From Hypoxylon rubiginosum (lineage: Eukaryota > Ascomycota > Sordariomycetes > Xylariales > Hypoxylaceae), in assembly GCA_902806565.1 (NCBI GenBank), contig CADCXA010000040.1:186001-250000 (forward strand): a stretch of DNA of 64,000 nt, written 5' to 3'. Position 1 is the stretch's first letter. Each line of letters starts with the position of its first letter. The position numbers and the translations under genes are program-made. Of the stretch, positions 31,393-44,070 are shown one piece after another. Under the pieces are notes generated by a model, which made no database searches, was not told the origin of the DNA, and saw only the letters and a program-made list of their open reading frames with translations.

Positions 31393-34300
31393 TCATTTGA
31401 AGAGACTGCGCAAGTCCATGAGTTTCTGCTTCGCCGCTTCGGCTTTGTCCATAACTCGATCCCTGTCCATGCTGAGGCTCGCCAGTTTTTTCTTCTTTTC
31501 TTGAAGTTCCAGCATCTTCTCCTCAATGCTGTTCTGCATGATGTATCTAACGGTGCGTACTGGCCTCTTCTGCCCGAGTCGGTGCACACGATCGACGGCC
31601 TGCGCTTCTGCCGCTGGATTGTACTGAGGCTCCATCACGTACACGTAATTTCCCGACGTGAGGTTGAGTCCTAGACCACCCGCCATGATGGATACCAGTA
31701 TCACGTGCACCGAGTTATCTTCTCGGAAAGCGTCCATGGCGGCCGTTCGAGCCGTACGGCTCATCTTGCCGTCGAGGCGCGTGTACCGAATGCCGACGTT
31801 GTCCAGCGCGATCTGGATGAGATCGAGGTGAGATGTCCAAGCTGAGAAAACGACTGACTTGAACGGGGGCTCGTCCGGCTGAGCTTCACTATCGGCTTTC
31901 GCCTTGAGGAGGTCCTCAACCAGAGCACGAGTCTTGGTATGAGGGCCCATATATCCAGTATAATTCTCCTTCGTTCTGACCTTGCTTTCGGGTTTCCGGG
32001 ATTGGTTGTGTCCCTCATGCTCGACTTCTGCTTTACTCTTGCGAATCTCATTGTAGGTAAATCGGACGTGTATTTGGCAGACAGGACACATGCCTGAACC
32101 GTGGTTTCCGACCTCTTCTTGCCAGTTTGTGATGCAACTGGTGCAGAGAAGATGAAAGCAAGCCGTCATGTAGCCGAGCACATCTTCTTCGCGCTCTGAA
32201 GCAATATCTGCCCCATCGTTCGTACCTACTTTCCGCTGACAAGAGAAACACACGTCGCCGTTGGTTTCCTGCATTAGCTCAAAAGCCTCATAGGCCCTTG
32301 ATTCCGCCAACGCAGGCTTCTCATCGTCCCCGTCGCTATCGAGGTCTATGGCCGACTCTTGGGTCATGCCTTGCACAATTTCGAGATCATCGTCGCTTAG
32401 CAGGTCTCTGCCATGTGCGGAGATAAGGCGAAGCCTGAGAATGGACTGGAGGATGTGAATGTAAGTACGACCGCCGATCATCTTCTCCTTGCCCGCCGAC
32501 AGCACCTGCACTTTGTCTTGCGCATTCTTTTCGAATATATCGTACAGCTTGCGCTCAGCAGGAGAGAAATTAAGCTTAATTATCTCGTCTGTTCTAGGAG
32601 GCAGGTTGATCTTATCCTTCAAGCGCCGAAGGGTAATGCTGTCTACCAGGATTCGAAGTTTAGGTACAATCTCGGGCTCGCAAGCTCTGAACGGACTTGT
32701 TATGTATTGTACAAACTTGCTCTTCTCGTCGAACGGCTTCAGGCGGAGGAAGGCGAGCAGTGCTGCAAGATCGTCCAACTTATTCTGTACTGGAGTGCCC
32801 GTGACCGCCCACCGGCGGTTAGCTTGCAGCCGGCAGATAGCCTTGAACTGCAAGGTCGATTGCTCTCGTATCATGTGAGCCTCGTCGAGGACTATACGAA
32901 ACCACCCCACCTCTTCGAGGGGGTACGGGCCTGCTCTGCCCTTGTTACGGGCTGCTACCTCACTAGCAACAGATCCATATGTGGTCAAAACGATGTCAAA
33001 CTCGGCAAGTCTCTTAGGATCTTTAATGCGGTTAGAGCCGTGATAGATGTAATACGTAAGCTGGCCAGGCTTGATGTGAGCCTTGATCTGCTCTTCCCAG
33101 TTCGTTATGGTACTGAGAGGACATATCAAGAGCGTTGTTTTGGCGTTCTGCTTCAGTCGGGTCAAGCCTAGCGGCTCTGGTATGGGTACATCGAATTGGC
33201 CTGAAGATCCCTTCTTCTTAGGTAGGGGCGGAATCTGCGGTTGAACAGGGGCGGCACTTGACCATGTCTCTGCTTGGTCAAGGGAACTAGCAACGAGGGA
33301 TAAGATGCTCAGGGTTTTTCCTAGGCCCATCATATCTGCAAGAATGCCACCGAATGTTTCAGGGGGAGGGTCTCGTTGCGTATGACCGGTGATTACGTTG
33401 TAATATATCGCCTGGCGGTGGTTGCTTAGGCGGAGTTGCCAGAAAGAGTCAGCGACCTTGCTATCATCGCTGAATTGGCGGGGCTGTTCCCGGACCGTCA
33501 TGAAGAAAAGCCCCTGTTTCTGGTGCTTCAGCAATTCTGTGTGTACTCGGGGGCCCGGTTCCATCTCAGGAAGCTCATCGTTCTTTGTGAGAGAGTCAAA
33601 TACTCCCATGACCTCGGATCGAATTTCTTCGACGCTACGCATCATTGGGGGCGCCACCATAGCGGGAACCATCCTAGGTTGCTCCCTAACAACAGGTGGA
33701 GGCTTAGGTCCCTCGACGAGCTGGGGGTTCTCGTATTTGATACCCTGCTCAACTTTGGGGGGATTTCGTAGCCAGAGATTCCTCTGGGAGAGATGCCTGC
33801 CAGCGGTCCTAGCGTTCTTGCGAGGACCATAGAGGATTATGTCTAAGGTGTAACTTCTCGATGTCGGTCGTCCCACCTCCTCTCCTGTAGCCCTCTGTCT
33901 CGAAGGTATTCTGCAATCCGTTCTGAGCTGCAAACGGGAGTCCAGTAACGCTGCGAGACCGGATGCCGTGTCGGGATCAACGGTTCCAACTATGTTGCGT
34001 GTATAATCACAAGCTTGGATAAAATTGGATGCCTCGCCAAGTTTTCTTCTTAGTACGATCTTGACTTGAGGCCAACAGTTGTGCATGAGGATGACACTGC
34101 CAGGCTTAGGACTCGGAACCATATGACAATTCAGCCTTGCGTTCTGAATCATACCGTAACATATTTCCTCATCTTTTGGTGGCTGTAGCATCATAACGTC
34201 ATTCTCCTCAGCTGTCTAATGTTAGCTAGATATATCTAACCCGGCTTGGAGGAGTAACTAACCAGCATCTGTAAGATCAATAGCCTCGACAGGTCCAGTT

Positions 34301-34929
34301 GTGCGCTGCTGGGTAGGCGCGTCTTGTCGCCTCTCTCTGAGATACTGACCGACATCTCCGCTGCCGCCGTTCCCAAATGCGCGCGCTGGGTCGATGCCGT
34401 GCTCTGCCTCGAGCTTTCTCCGTTTTGACTGGGGCACGAACATGCGCTGCTCGACGTTATTCATCCGATCCATCATATCGACGAAATTGTTAGGGGGTGG
34501 CGTAGCGTGACCGTTGGAATAGAGAGATTGGCCAGCAGATGTGAAGCCGTCGTGGGGGTTTGCGAACTGGAACTCGACCCCAGCCGAGTTATTCGAATTG
34601 TTGAAAGACATGCTAGCAGCATCTTGACGGGCGGTCGGGGCAGGAGCGACGTAGCCCTTGGGATTGAGAAGAAGGGCTGGGTTCAAGTTGAGTGTCGAGG
34701 GCCCATTCTGGACCAAGTTGAGCGTCGATGGCCCATTCTGGATCGAGGCTTGATTGAAGGATGGTATGTTAGTATCATCGTAATATCTCTTTGTAGGTGT
34801 AAGTGTCTGCATCTCGGGGAGAGGGTGACTACGGCTCCTTGTTCTTTCTGGTTGAGGAACGGTATTGTGTTTGTGGTTGTAATTGTGAAAAGGGCTGTTA
34901 TTACCCTGTGTCCTGTTATTCGTGGTCAT
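31393..34929 (-). CDS. SNF2-family helicase with RING finger (Rad5/HLTF/Uls1 type)
   Basis: Two exons on the minus strand, 34929-34263 and 34211-31393, around a 51-nt intron (GTTAGT donor, GCTAAC branch, GACAG acceptor, phase 1), giving 1161 residues. Exon 1 encodes an Asn/Pro/Gln-rich disordered tail ending in EAIDLTDA (215-222), which looks like a SUMO-interacting motif. After a divergent region come the SNF2 ATPase motifs DMMGLGKT (515-522) and DEAH (665-668). A RING finger follows (877-934: CFSC, ACFHLLCTSC, CPVC), then the C-terminal helicase half with GGLGLNLTS and HRLGQ (1099-1103). A second acidic AIDLDSDGDDE lies just before the RING (about 843-853). A RING inside the ATPase is the mark of Rad5/HLTF/Uls1 proteins, which ubiquitinate or remodel at damaged or SUMOylated chromatin (family knowledge). 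I cannot choose between subfamilies. The long plus-strand frame at 32413-33171 is a shadow. Confidence 0.9.
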
Positions 34930-36626
34930 GTTGTTTGACTTTCTGCCTTATCGGCACGGTCCCTATCAGCATAGACGAGGTGCGGCTGCATGCAGTGCAG
35001 GATGGTGGCGGTTGCTGGCGGTCAAGGCGTTTGCCAGGTTGACTACAGGTTCATGATAAAGAAAGCGCGCATCTGGGAAAATTGGTTGCGCAGGTGGAGG
35101 TGAGCATCGACGAGGCTACTTTCCGCCAACAAGGGATATGAAAGCGAGTGGACGAGGGGTTGTAGATTCGCGAGTTTGCGGGTCGTTCGATAGGCAGAGG
35201 CAGACAAGGCGAAGAATAGGGCGAGGGCGTCTTCTGGCCTAAGGTGAAAACGAAATGTTCGGCCCAAAGAGAGACAAAAAAAAGATTAGGAAAAAAAATC
35301 TCAACGGTTCACGTCGTCACGAGGACAATGTTAGGTGCCGTGTAGGGTGAGATAGTTGTAAGTGGATGTGACAGTCAAGCTTCTGAAATGGACGGACGAA
35401 GTTTGGTTGGTCCACTTGCTTGTGGGCTAGGTTCTGGCTAGGGATGATTCGGGTCGCATTAGGTTTGACGTGAGATGTATCTATTCTAGTTACGAGCTAT
35501 GGAGCGGTACTTATCATATGGATATCCTTGCGCGATTCCCGTTAACACAGGCTACAGGCCGACAGGCAGGCGTACAGGCGCACAGACGTAGCAGCCTTCC
35601 CACCCCGCCAGACCGGAACGCAGCTACGATACAGCCCGATAGCATACAGGGGCATACCTTATACCTTAGGTACATCCTACCAGACCTACATAAATACAGC
35701 AGGAGGAGGATACAACGGTATACGCTCGTAATCAGCGACCTTCACTGCCTCAGTTGTACGCGTTGTACGCTGATGGCATTCCGCAAATCAGAATCGATTA
35801 TGAAAAATGCTTGATTGGTCTGCTGACCAGCTGGGTGTTCCAGGGGGGGATCTAAGAGAGGGGGGGCAACTTGAACTTTCTACTAGTACCTACCTGTAAG
35901 TGCTGTGTTTCCCATGGCCACGTGCCCCGCAGATCTGAAAGGGTCCGCCGTTTAAGGCCCCCAAACCCCATTGAGCTGATGCAATGCAAGCGACCGTGCG
36001 CTGCGGGCAGGCTGGCGCAGGCGGGCTTACGTGGGGTTTCTATTTTCTTGGCATTCCAGTAGTTAATCGTCTCACTTTCATCACTCCTACACTCCTACAC
36101 TCCTACTAATTCACAGATGCCGAGATCCCAAACTTCCGATGCTCTGATTATTCCTCTTCAATTTCAAACCAATTGTTCGATATGCCTACATGTGCCTACA
36201 TGATCCATTATGATAGGTATGTAAATACTCGATAGAATACAAGACTGCCACTTTTTACTCCAATTCGCCCTTTCTTTTTTCTTTTTTGGAACCTTTGTCT
36301 TTAATGGGCAGACAACAGTGCTTCGACATGTCCACCTCGACATGACTACCTCGTCAGGCGAACATGAAAACCTGCTGTCCCTTCCCTTGACAACTTGGCT
36401 TCTTTGTAATTCACAAAGGCAAAATCCCAAGACCATGATATTTAAATCGATCCCGAAAGTCAGCTGGCGATACTGGTGTATTGTTTTGTCGTACAGGTCT
36501 GGATGACTATCATCCGATGAAACGTCATATTGTTTCTCCTGTACCACGTCCTCGTCCTGTGCGAGAGCAGATCCATCGCTAGGTTGGTGTTATCCGAGTC
36601 TCTGAAGCCTCTAGGCTGCAGCCTGC
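34930..36626. promoter_or_regulatory. upstream region of the SNF2 helicase; no gene
   Basis: Frames are short and overlap on both strands. Apart from purine runs (35273-35300) and direct ACTCCTAC repeats at about 36083-36108, nothing is seen. The promoter of the minus-strand helicase should lie in its first few hundred bases; the terminator of the small Arg/Ser-rich gene should lie near 36600. Confidence 0.4.
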
Positions 36627-37121
36627 TCATCCGTCTTGTTTCGACTTCTGAGACAGCTCATCGCTCTTGACTATAATCTCGTGGCGGAGAAACGAAGCCA
36701 AGATGGCATCGCCAACTTTCGTTGGTTCGCCGTCGTGGTTTCGGCTTCGACTCCGAGTCCTTTGTCGTCTTCGCTTGGAAGATTCCTGGTTTGTGTTCGG
36801 GTCTCGGGATCTGGATGGCGATTGACTTCGGTGTCGGTTTAGTTGAACAACACGAAGGAATCTTCTGCGGCTCGGAGACAAAGAGCCTCCCCTAAGCCGT
36901 GATGTATTTCTAGATCCGTCGACCCTGGAAGTAGAGCGGTGCCGGCACCGTCCACGAAATGTAGCAGACTCCGTAGAGGGGAATCGAGTTGTTGTAACTG
37001 CCAGAGCTTCAGGTGGGCTGCGGCGTCGTTTCCGTCCCCGCTGGTTATCGGGCTCCGGCGACGAGAAGGTCGTGATAGTGATATCAATGAAGCCTTCGCT
37101 CATTACCGCTTGAGTAGCCAT
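36627..37121 (-). CDS. small Arg/Ser-rich hypothetical protein
   Basis: A single-exon frame of 164 codons. The middle is rich in RS, SR and RR dipeptides (SRRRFLRV, SQSPSRSRD, RTRSRSRN), the composition of splicing-related or chromatin-associated proteins. The ends are not low-complexity: an N-terminal GFIDITITTFSSPEPDN and a C-terminal VGDAILASFLRHEIIVKSDE that reads as a conserved amphipathic helix. No RNA-recognition motif is present, so it is not a classical SR splicing factor. It sits alone between two intergenic stretches. Overlapping plus-strand frames are shadows. It could also be a chance frame in Arg-rich sequence; the non-repetitive ends argue for a real gene. Confidence 0.5.
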   Translation of the reverse strand: MATQAVMSEGFIDITITTFSSPEPDNQRGRKRRRSPPEALAVTTTRFPSTESATFRGRCRHRSTSRVDGSRNTSRLRGGSLSPSRRRFLRVVQLNRHRSQSPSRSRDPNTNQESSKRRRQRTRSRSRNHDGEPTKVGDAILASFLRHEIIVKSDELSQKSKQDG

Positions 37122-39216
37122 TCCGAAGCTGGGATGAATTGTCTGCTCAAGTGAGTCGAGTTGAGCCGTGATGGAATTGGTTGGTTATTATGCCGTTTGC
37201 CCGCAATCACGACTCAACAAAGGCAATCCTTAAACAACCTGGGCTGGTAGGTAACTGGGGAGCGTGCATGTGACGAGGAAATTCGTAGATATTTAAACAG
37301 ATTTCTAGCCGGGACATATAACAACCGGATTGTGATATTAATCAGCGCGGCGAAATGTTGGGGGTCTTGGAGAAGAATGTAAGGAGGGAGTGGGTAGCGA
37401 GGGATTGGGATTAAATAGTCTGAATAATAGAAGGGAGAAGGAGAAAATCCTGGTAGGTAAAGTCTGGACAGTTGGATCACATCGGCATGAGAAGGAGAAG
37501 CGAAGGAGAAGCGAAGGAGAAGCCAAGAATAAATCCCCAGGAACGGCCAAGGTGGCAGAGGTGGAAAAGGGACCAGAAGATCAACGAAACCTGCCCGTCT
37601 AAGCTAAAAGAGCCAGATAGCAGGGTTATGATCGACGTTGACTCCTTGGATTTTCAATGCAAACCGTCTTAGATTGGTGCATCTCTAGAAATGACGGATC
37701 AGATACGATTGGCCAGCCATCTAGTGCGATTGACGTAAAGTTTGTTTATCCCAAGCAAGCTGGCAAGAGAAAGTATGTTTGGGATTGAGGCGAGCGGCGG
37801 ACGACGGGCAGTGGATGATGCAGCTGTTCCCCCCCTTTTTTTATTCTGGGGAGCTGGAGAGACTAGGAGATTCAGACTCAGACTTCAGTCTCGTGTCTCA
37901 AATCTTCTAATATCAAAGAGTATCTAGGGTCGAATATCGTCGTGGACGGACTCGCAACCGGTACAACTCTTGGTTGCAGATGACTCGGGTAGCTCAGCCT
38001 ATTGCGATGCGGACGTATGAGGATTATGTACGAGATCGCGTGACGGGAATTTCATTGGAGGGATTGATGAAGATCCCCTCAAGAGGTGAGCTCAAATCGA
38101 ATGTGCTTTTGCTTGCGAGGATTTGTCTGGTTTCCGGTGAAGAACCACGTCGTTCCTATGCAGGTAGTTCGTGACGAATGGGTCTCTTTTTTCCATTGAC
38201 GAATTGTCTATATTCTATCTATGTAGGTGGGCAGGTGGGTAGGCTGGCGAGGACTAGCTAGCTGGAAAGGCGGCGTCTCTTCTCCATGTGCCTACATACC
38301 TAGGTAGTATGTGGGTGAATATGGTGAGCTAAGGACAGCGGAAGCCTCCGATAGGGCGGGGGTTGATGGTATTTAGAGTCTTGGACCCGACGAACTAGAG
38401 GAGCTGGTAAGTTGGTAAGCAAGCTGGAGGTAAGGTTAGGCGTAACTCCTAGTTCCCCCTTGGAGGGTTGACGACGTAGGAATTTCGATATAACCTCGAC
38501 ATCCACTACTAGTTACTAGTAGCTCTTAGTGATTGGTAATAAAAGCCATTGTCTTGCAAGTAGTCAGAGTAATAAAAAGATAAGCCACCTTGCTACAATA
38601 GAGCTGTAAAATGAATTACATTTATTTATTAAAATGAATAGGAGTCTTTGTGGCTTACAAGAATATCAAGAATATTGGAATTTCTCATCATATCATATAA
38701 GCTGTATCATGCATCTGTCAAGGTATTTGACCTAATGGAGGTATTCCTCATTCCTTATTCCTTATTCCTCATGCAGGGATGTGGGGCATCCGTAGCCGTG
38801 GGGAACCTTCAACTTTTCTGCTGCAGTCGTCATGTAAGTCGCCCAAGAAATATCACCCATTGACGTGACGTGTTTCGACCACTACGAACCATCACCATCA
38901 CCTTAGCATAGGCCAAAAAACCATCACCTGTTTTCCCTTCAACTTCAAATTCGTGTCGTTGCTTAGTCCCTCTTTTTCCCTTCGCTCCTCATCTTAGTTT
39001 CTACTTTCCATTCTTTGACCCTAGTTGGAAAAAAAATAATACTGGGTATTTGGCTAATTAGTTAGGGAGCTTACACTTTTAATACGAGACAGGGGAAACA
39101 GGGGCAACACCAAGCATTATTCTCTAAGCCTGTGATTCGATACCCTTTCGCGATTAGAATGCCATAGTCTTTACCCCCAAATACCATTCTACGGATACTC
39201 CTACAAGTCCGCCACC
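37122..39216. promoter_or_regulatory. 2.1-kb intergenic region upstream of the PI 4-kinase gene
   Basis: No gene is supported. It contains purine-rich AAGGAGAAGCG units (37490-37525), a short AT-richer patch (38540-38700) and, from about 38880, C/T-rich sequence with A/T runs typical of a fungal promoter and leader. Confidence 0.4.
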
Positions 39217-41750
39217 ATGCCACGAAGCCGGCCAGCTACCACGGGCTACGAACGCCTGGCTCAGGCTGACCAGCTCAGCGATGAATCCGACGAAGACGTT
39301 CTAGCCCAGAGCTCCGCGTCCCTCCAACCTCAATCCGCTCCGCGATTTGCGCCCATTACCCAGCCTCGCCCTCACTCGGGCATGACCTCGCCGAAAGCCG
39401 TCGGGAAGTCTAAGTATCGCCCAAAACGGATGAGAAGCAACTCGGGCGTCGACCTCAAAGCTATCAACGCACGCCTAGAAAGATGGGCCGACGAAATAGC
39501 GTCCAAATTCAAAAGGGGGAAGGGAAAGGGGGCCCCCGGCGAAGAGGAGAGGCTCGAAATACATTACAGCGTTTTCCAACCCCCAGAAGGCGTACGGCCC
39601 GCTACTATGGACACTCTCGCCCATATGCCCGAGCCTGCCATGTCCAAGGCCGAATTCGAAGCCATCGTAGAAAGCGTGCGCGTCGCTATCGACCAAGGCA
39701 TGCATCCGAGCATGATCACGCAGGGGAGCTCTGGAAGTTACTTTGCGAGGAACACGGATGGCAAGATAGTCGGCGTATTCAAGCCCAAGGATGAAGAGCC
39801 CTACGCAGCCGGAAACCCCAAATGGAACAAGTGGATTCACCGGAACCTGTTCCCTTGCTGCTTTGGCCGCGCCTGGTAAGCTGTCCTGCCCACGTAGCCA
39901 ACAAGGGGCGACATTCTGACTTGTCTCTAGCCTAATTCCTAATCTCTCATACGTGAGCGAAGCGGCGGCGTACATTCTCGATTGTCAGCTCCGCACCCAT
40001 ATAGTCCCCTACACAGATGTTGTCTATCTATCATCTAAATCCTTCCACTATCCGTATTGGGACCGGCGGAGCTTTTACAGGAAAAAGAAGCCTCTTCCCG
40101 CGAAACCCGGAAGCTTCCAAGTCTTCCTTAAAGGTTTCAAGGACGCGAACGTGTTTCTAAGGGAACATCCGTGGCCCGACCAATATTGGTCCAGCTTCCG
40201 TACGAACGATAGCTACCGGAATAGGCGGAAGAGATGGGCGGATAACTGCCGGCCGTCCAGTAGGACTCCGCGTCAAGATGACAGCGAAAGCGAAGACGAG
40301 CGCAATACCCCCGAACAACGACCTCTTGGTCCGGATAACTTTATGTGGACGGAGTCTCTGAAACAGGCTTTTAGAGAGCAGCTGGAGAAGCTCGTGATAT
40401 TAGACTACATTATGCGGAATACGGATCGAGGCCTTGACAACTGGATGGTCAAGGTTGATTGGCAAACCCAAGAGGTTTCGATCGTTTCCGAACCGCTGCA
40501 GCTTAATATGGACGTCGGAGATGACGATGACGTCGACCAACCCGTGAGGCCCGTTGACTTAACGATGAGGAGCAAGTCTAGAAGTCCCAATCCGTATAAG
40601 ATGCAAAAACCCATGACTACAGCGGACACGAAAAAGGTGCCTGACCCCAAGATATCCATCGGAGCAATCGACAACTCTCTATCGTGGCCATGGAAACACC
40701 CAGACGCGTGGCGAAGGTATTTATATACATCTAATCTAACAAAATATTCCAAGAATCTAAGCTCACCTCTTACACAGTTTCCCCTTCGGCTGGCTCTTCC
40801 TACCAGTTGATCTCATCGGGCGACCCTTCTCCCAGAAGACGCGGGACCACTTCCTCCCGCTCCTCACATCGACGCAGTGGTGGAGCCAGACCTCTCTCGA
40901 GCTGCGCAAGGTGTTCCAGATCGACCCGGACTTCCAGGAGAAGATGTTCTCCCGGCAGATGGCCGTGATGAAGGGGCAGGCGTGGAACGTGGTGGAGACG
41001 CTCAAGACGCCGGACCACGGCCCGCTCGAGCTCACGCGGCGGGCGCGGGTCTGCGTCTGGGACGACCTGGTCGAGGTGCCCGTGGCCGTGCCCATGCGCG
41101 TCACGTCGTCCGAAGCGCGCCGCAAGGCCGAGTCGGGCGCGCGCGACGCCGACACCATCGAGGAGGAGATGGACATCGGCGCCGCGTCTTCGGCACCGGC
41201 CGCCGCCAACCCCATCAACATCAACGTCGACGACCTCCTGGGCTTCTCGAACCCGCTGCCGAACCCGGGCCGCTTCGAGCTCGCCAGCTCCCACGAGCAG
41301 TCCCCCGACCGTGCCGAGGCCGCCGACCTGGGCACGCCCACCCCCGTTGCTAACGGCAGCGCCCTGAACCAGAACCCGTTCGACGCGCTCGCGTCGACGA
41401 GCTCGCCCAGCGCCCAGCGCCCGTCCCACAGGCACCCGCGCTCCAGCTACCAGGGCCCGTCCCGGAGCAGCAACCACCTGAACAACCTGTACACGCCGCG
41501 CCGGGGCGGCGGCGAGCGCCGGTACTCGTTCGCGACGGCCGCCAGCACGCCGCGAAATGGCGGGTCCATCGCCGCCAAGCTGTACGGCAACGGAAACGGA
41601 AACGCTGCGTACGATGGAGACGACGATGACGACATGGAGGGGGACCTGGGGTACGCGGCCGCGGAGACGATGGACGGCAACAGGCGCAAGGTGATCGTGG
41701 AGCGGCTCGAGACCGTCAAGGCTAGGAACCCCGTGTTTACTTGGTGCTAA
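39217..41750 (+). CDS. LSB6: type II phosphatidylinositol 4-kinase
   Basis: Three exons: 39217-39875, 39931-40716 and 40778-41750. Introns of 55 and 61 nt (GTAAGC/CTCTAG, phase 2; GTATTT/ACACAG, phase 2) restore CCFGRACLIPNLSY and DAWRSFPFGW. The product has 805 residues. Type II PI4K marks: P-loop QGSSGSYFAR (169-178), ATP-binding Lys189 in VFKPKDEEP, the Cys pair FPCCFGRAC (about 212-220) where the palmitoylation motif of the family sits, catalytic RNTDRGLDNW (382-391) and the metal-binding IDNSLSWPWK. It makes PI4P on endosomal, vacuolar and plasma membranes (family knowledge). The N terminus (1-110) and the last 250 residues are disordered. The start context CCGCCACCATGC is near-ideal. 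Exon 3 between about 41000 and 41600 is strikingly GC-rich, which creates several long antisense shadow frames (40763-41477, 41447-41719). Confidence 0.95.
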
Positions 41751-43523
41751 GCTGCATCGTGCGGTAGCTAGCTTTCTACGGGGTTTGCTTGCTTGGGTGG
41801 GTTCTCTCGGAAAGGAGAAGAGAAGAAAACAGAAGAGGGTGCGCTAAAAGAAAAATTTAATAGATTAGAGGCGAATGCGATTTGATGGCGATGGGTCAAG
41901 CGTTGCTACTCTGGGGTCTCACGTTTATCCCCATTCCCACCGCCCTTATTGCACTTGGCGGAGAGAGAACTTTGAGATATTTGGGAAATAGGAGAGGGAA
42001 ACGAGAAAGTGCTCGCTGGCTGTATCGTGAATCAAGAAACTCTGATACAGCGCGAGAGGGAGCAGGAGCATCGAATTGCATGGCCTATACAGTACAGCAC
42101 GATACAAACGGGTAGACGGGACTTGCGGAACAGGCTTCAAGTGTATAATATACATACAGCATGGCATGGCATAGCATGATATGGCACGGCAATAACAGAC
42201 AACAAGGCATTATTTTTTGCATGTTCAAGAATTCTTTCTGTAGCTACGAGACTTTTATCCAACCCTTGATGAGCATCATCTTCGTCGAGAAACCAACTAG
42301 TCCGTAGGCTAGGTAGGTAGTTGGTATGGTATTAGAAAAAGGGCACATGTGATTTGATAGAAATCTATGTATAGTACATCGTATAGGGGGGACTTAGAGG
42401 GGTAGGTTCGTATGTTGATCCGCTTCGGATTTTCACATGTTTGGGACTAGTAGTCAGTAGGTAGGCTGTCTCGTTTAGCACCCGGGTTACAACGAAGAGA
42501 AGTAGTAGTAGCAGTGGTAGTAGCAGTGGTAGTGGCAGTGGTAGAATCAAAGATCCATGCGGACGGTTCATCCGATGTGGTGCCTTTCGTTAGTAATAGA
42601 ACGAGACAATAAAGTCACGTTGCCGTACGTTGGAGCGGGTGGTATTTTCCCAAGCCAGATAGATACACTTTATCCCGTTGGGAACCAATGACACGCCAAT
42701 CTCTATACCTTGCCTACATACTCTATTGCTACTACTGCTACTACTACTCCAGCTGGGTCTTAGCACTACGGCGACTACTTACGACTCTTCTCGCCTCTAC
42801 CCCTTTTTTTCTTCCTCTTTTCTCTCCTCCAACTGCATACCCCTAAGGGGGTAGAGGGAGGTATGTAACATAGTATCTCCTCCTTTCTCCGTTCTCCTTC
42901 CTTCTTTCTTACTCCTCCTTCTACATACATCATGCTCCACGGTAGTACCCGTGAGGCGGTCGCGCTTACGATGGATATATTAATTGCTTGCTTTGGCGAG
43001 AAAAAAAAGGAGGGGAAAAGAAGGAAAGAAAGAATTTCCTTAGATCAACTTGATCCTACAGTCTCAGCTCTTTTCCGCTTGTCTGCTTAGTAAGATAGAA
43101 GGCAGGTTTTAAAAAAAAATTAATTTATAATGCTCATCATCAAAAGATGGCGAAAAGAAAAATCGGTTGTCGTAAAAAAAAAAAAAAAAAAAGTGACATC
43201 GCAAAAGCGAAACAAACAGGGGTCGACGCCCCCGGGAAGAAACGTTCCAAAAGGAGTGCCAAAAGCAAAGAAAATGATATGTGACAGGTCGCTTTCGCGA
43301 CCGCAATCTTGTACGGACCCCAGCGGTCCACGTTAAGTCCACTTACACTACATAATATACCCAGACTGCCAGACTTTATACCTACCTAGACCTAGACCAC
43401 ATACCTCCTTTTAGCATACACCGCATTACATACACCTACACATCAACTTCTCTTTATTTTATTAGTACTGCCATAATTTCACCGACCAATTATATACTTA
43501 AAATCGCCCCGTATTTTTCGACG
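41751..43523. other. intergenic transition towards the AT block
   Basis: Contains the 3' UTR of the PI 4-kinase gene, a GTAGTAGCAGTG repeat (42497-42545), C/T-rich tracts (42800-42930) and a run of about 18 A (43175-43192). No gene is supported. Base composition is normal until about 43480, then falls abruptly. Confidence 0.5.
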
Positions 43524-43682
43524 TTTTTTTTTATAGTTTTATTATAATAAGGTTTATAAAAATGTAAATAATATAAAAAAATTACGTAAAATAAGTTTTA
43601 TTAAATTATATTAATTATTAATTTTTTTAAGTTATAGTAAAATAAATTAATTAATTTTATAAAAAATTTATTAAATATATAT

Positions 43683-43864
43683 TAAAATATAATTAACTAA
43701 TTAATATAAGTATTAATATAATATAAAAAAATATAATAAATTTAACTTTTAATTATAATTTTTTTTTTTAAAAAATATACGTTAAAATATAACTAACTAA
43801 TTAATATAAGTTTTATATATAATATAAAAAAATATAATAAATTTAACTTTTAATTATAATTTTT
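43683..43864 (+). repeat. approx. 108-bp direct duplication inside the AT block
   Basis: The sequence from about 43683 (TTAAAATATAATTAACTAAT onwards) recurs from about 43791 with a handful of differences over roughly 75 bases, including the phrase ATAATAAATTTAACTTTTAA. This is too long and ordered to be chance in AT-only sequence. Confidence 0.65.
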
Positions 43865-44070
43865 ATTTTAATAAATATAATATTATATAAATTTATAATA
43901 TAGTTTTTTTTTTTTTAATTAAAATTAAATAAGTTTTATAAAATTTATAATATTTTAAATTATATTATTAATTACTATTTTTATAATTATTTATTTATAA
44001 TATTTAATTAATTTATATTATTAATAAAACTTATAAAAAAATATTTAAATTATTTAAAATTATTTATTTA

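Noticed and set aside
32413..33171. 252-codon plus-strand open frame
   Set aside because: It lies fully opposite the SNF2 ATPase exon, whose motifs are clear, and shows no domain of its own.
40763..41477. Long minus-strand frames of 192 and 225 codons
   Set aside because: Produced by the GC-rich third exon of the PI 4-kinase, where stop codons are rare on all frames.
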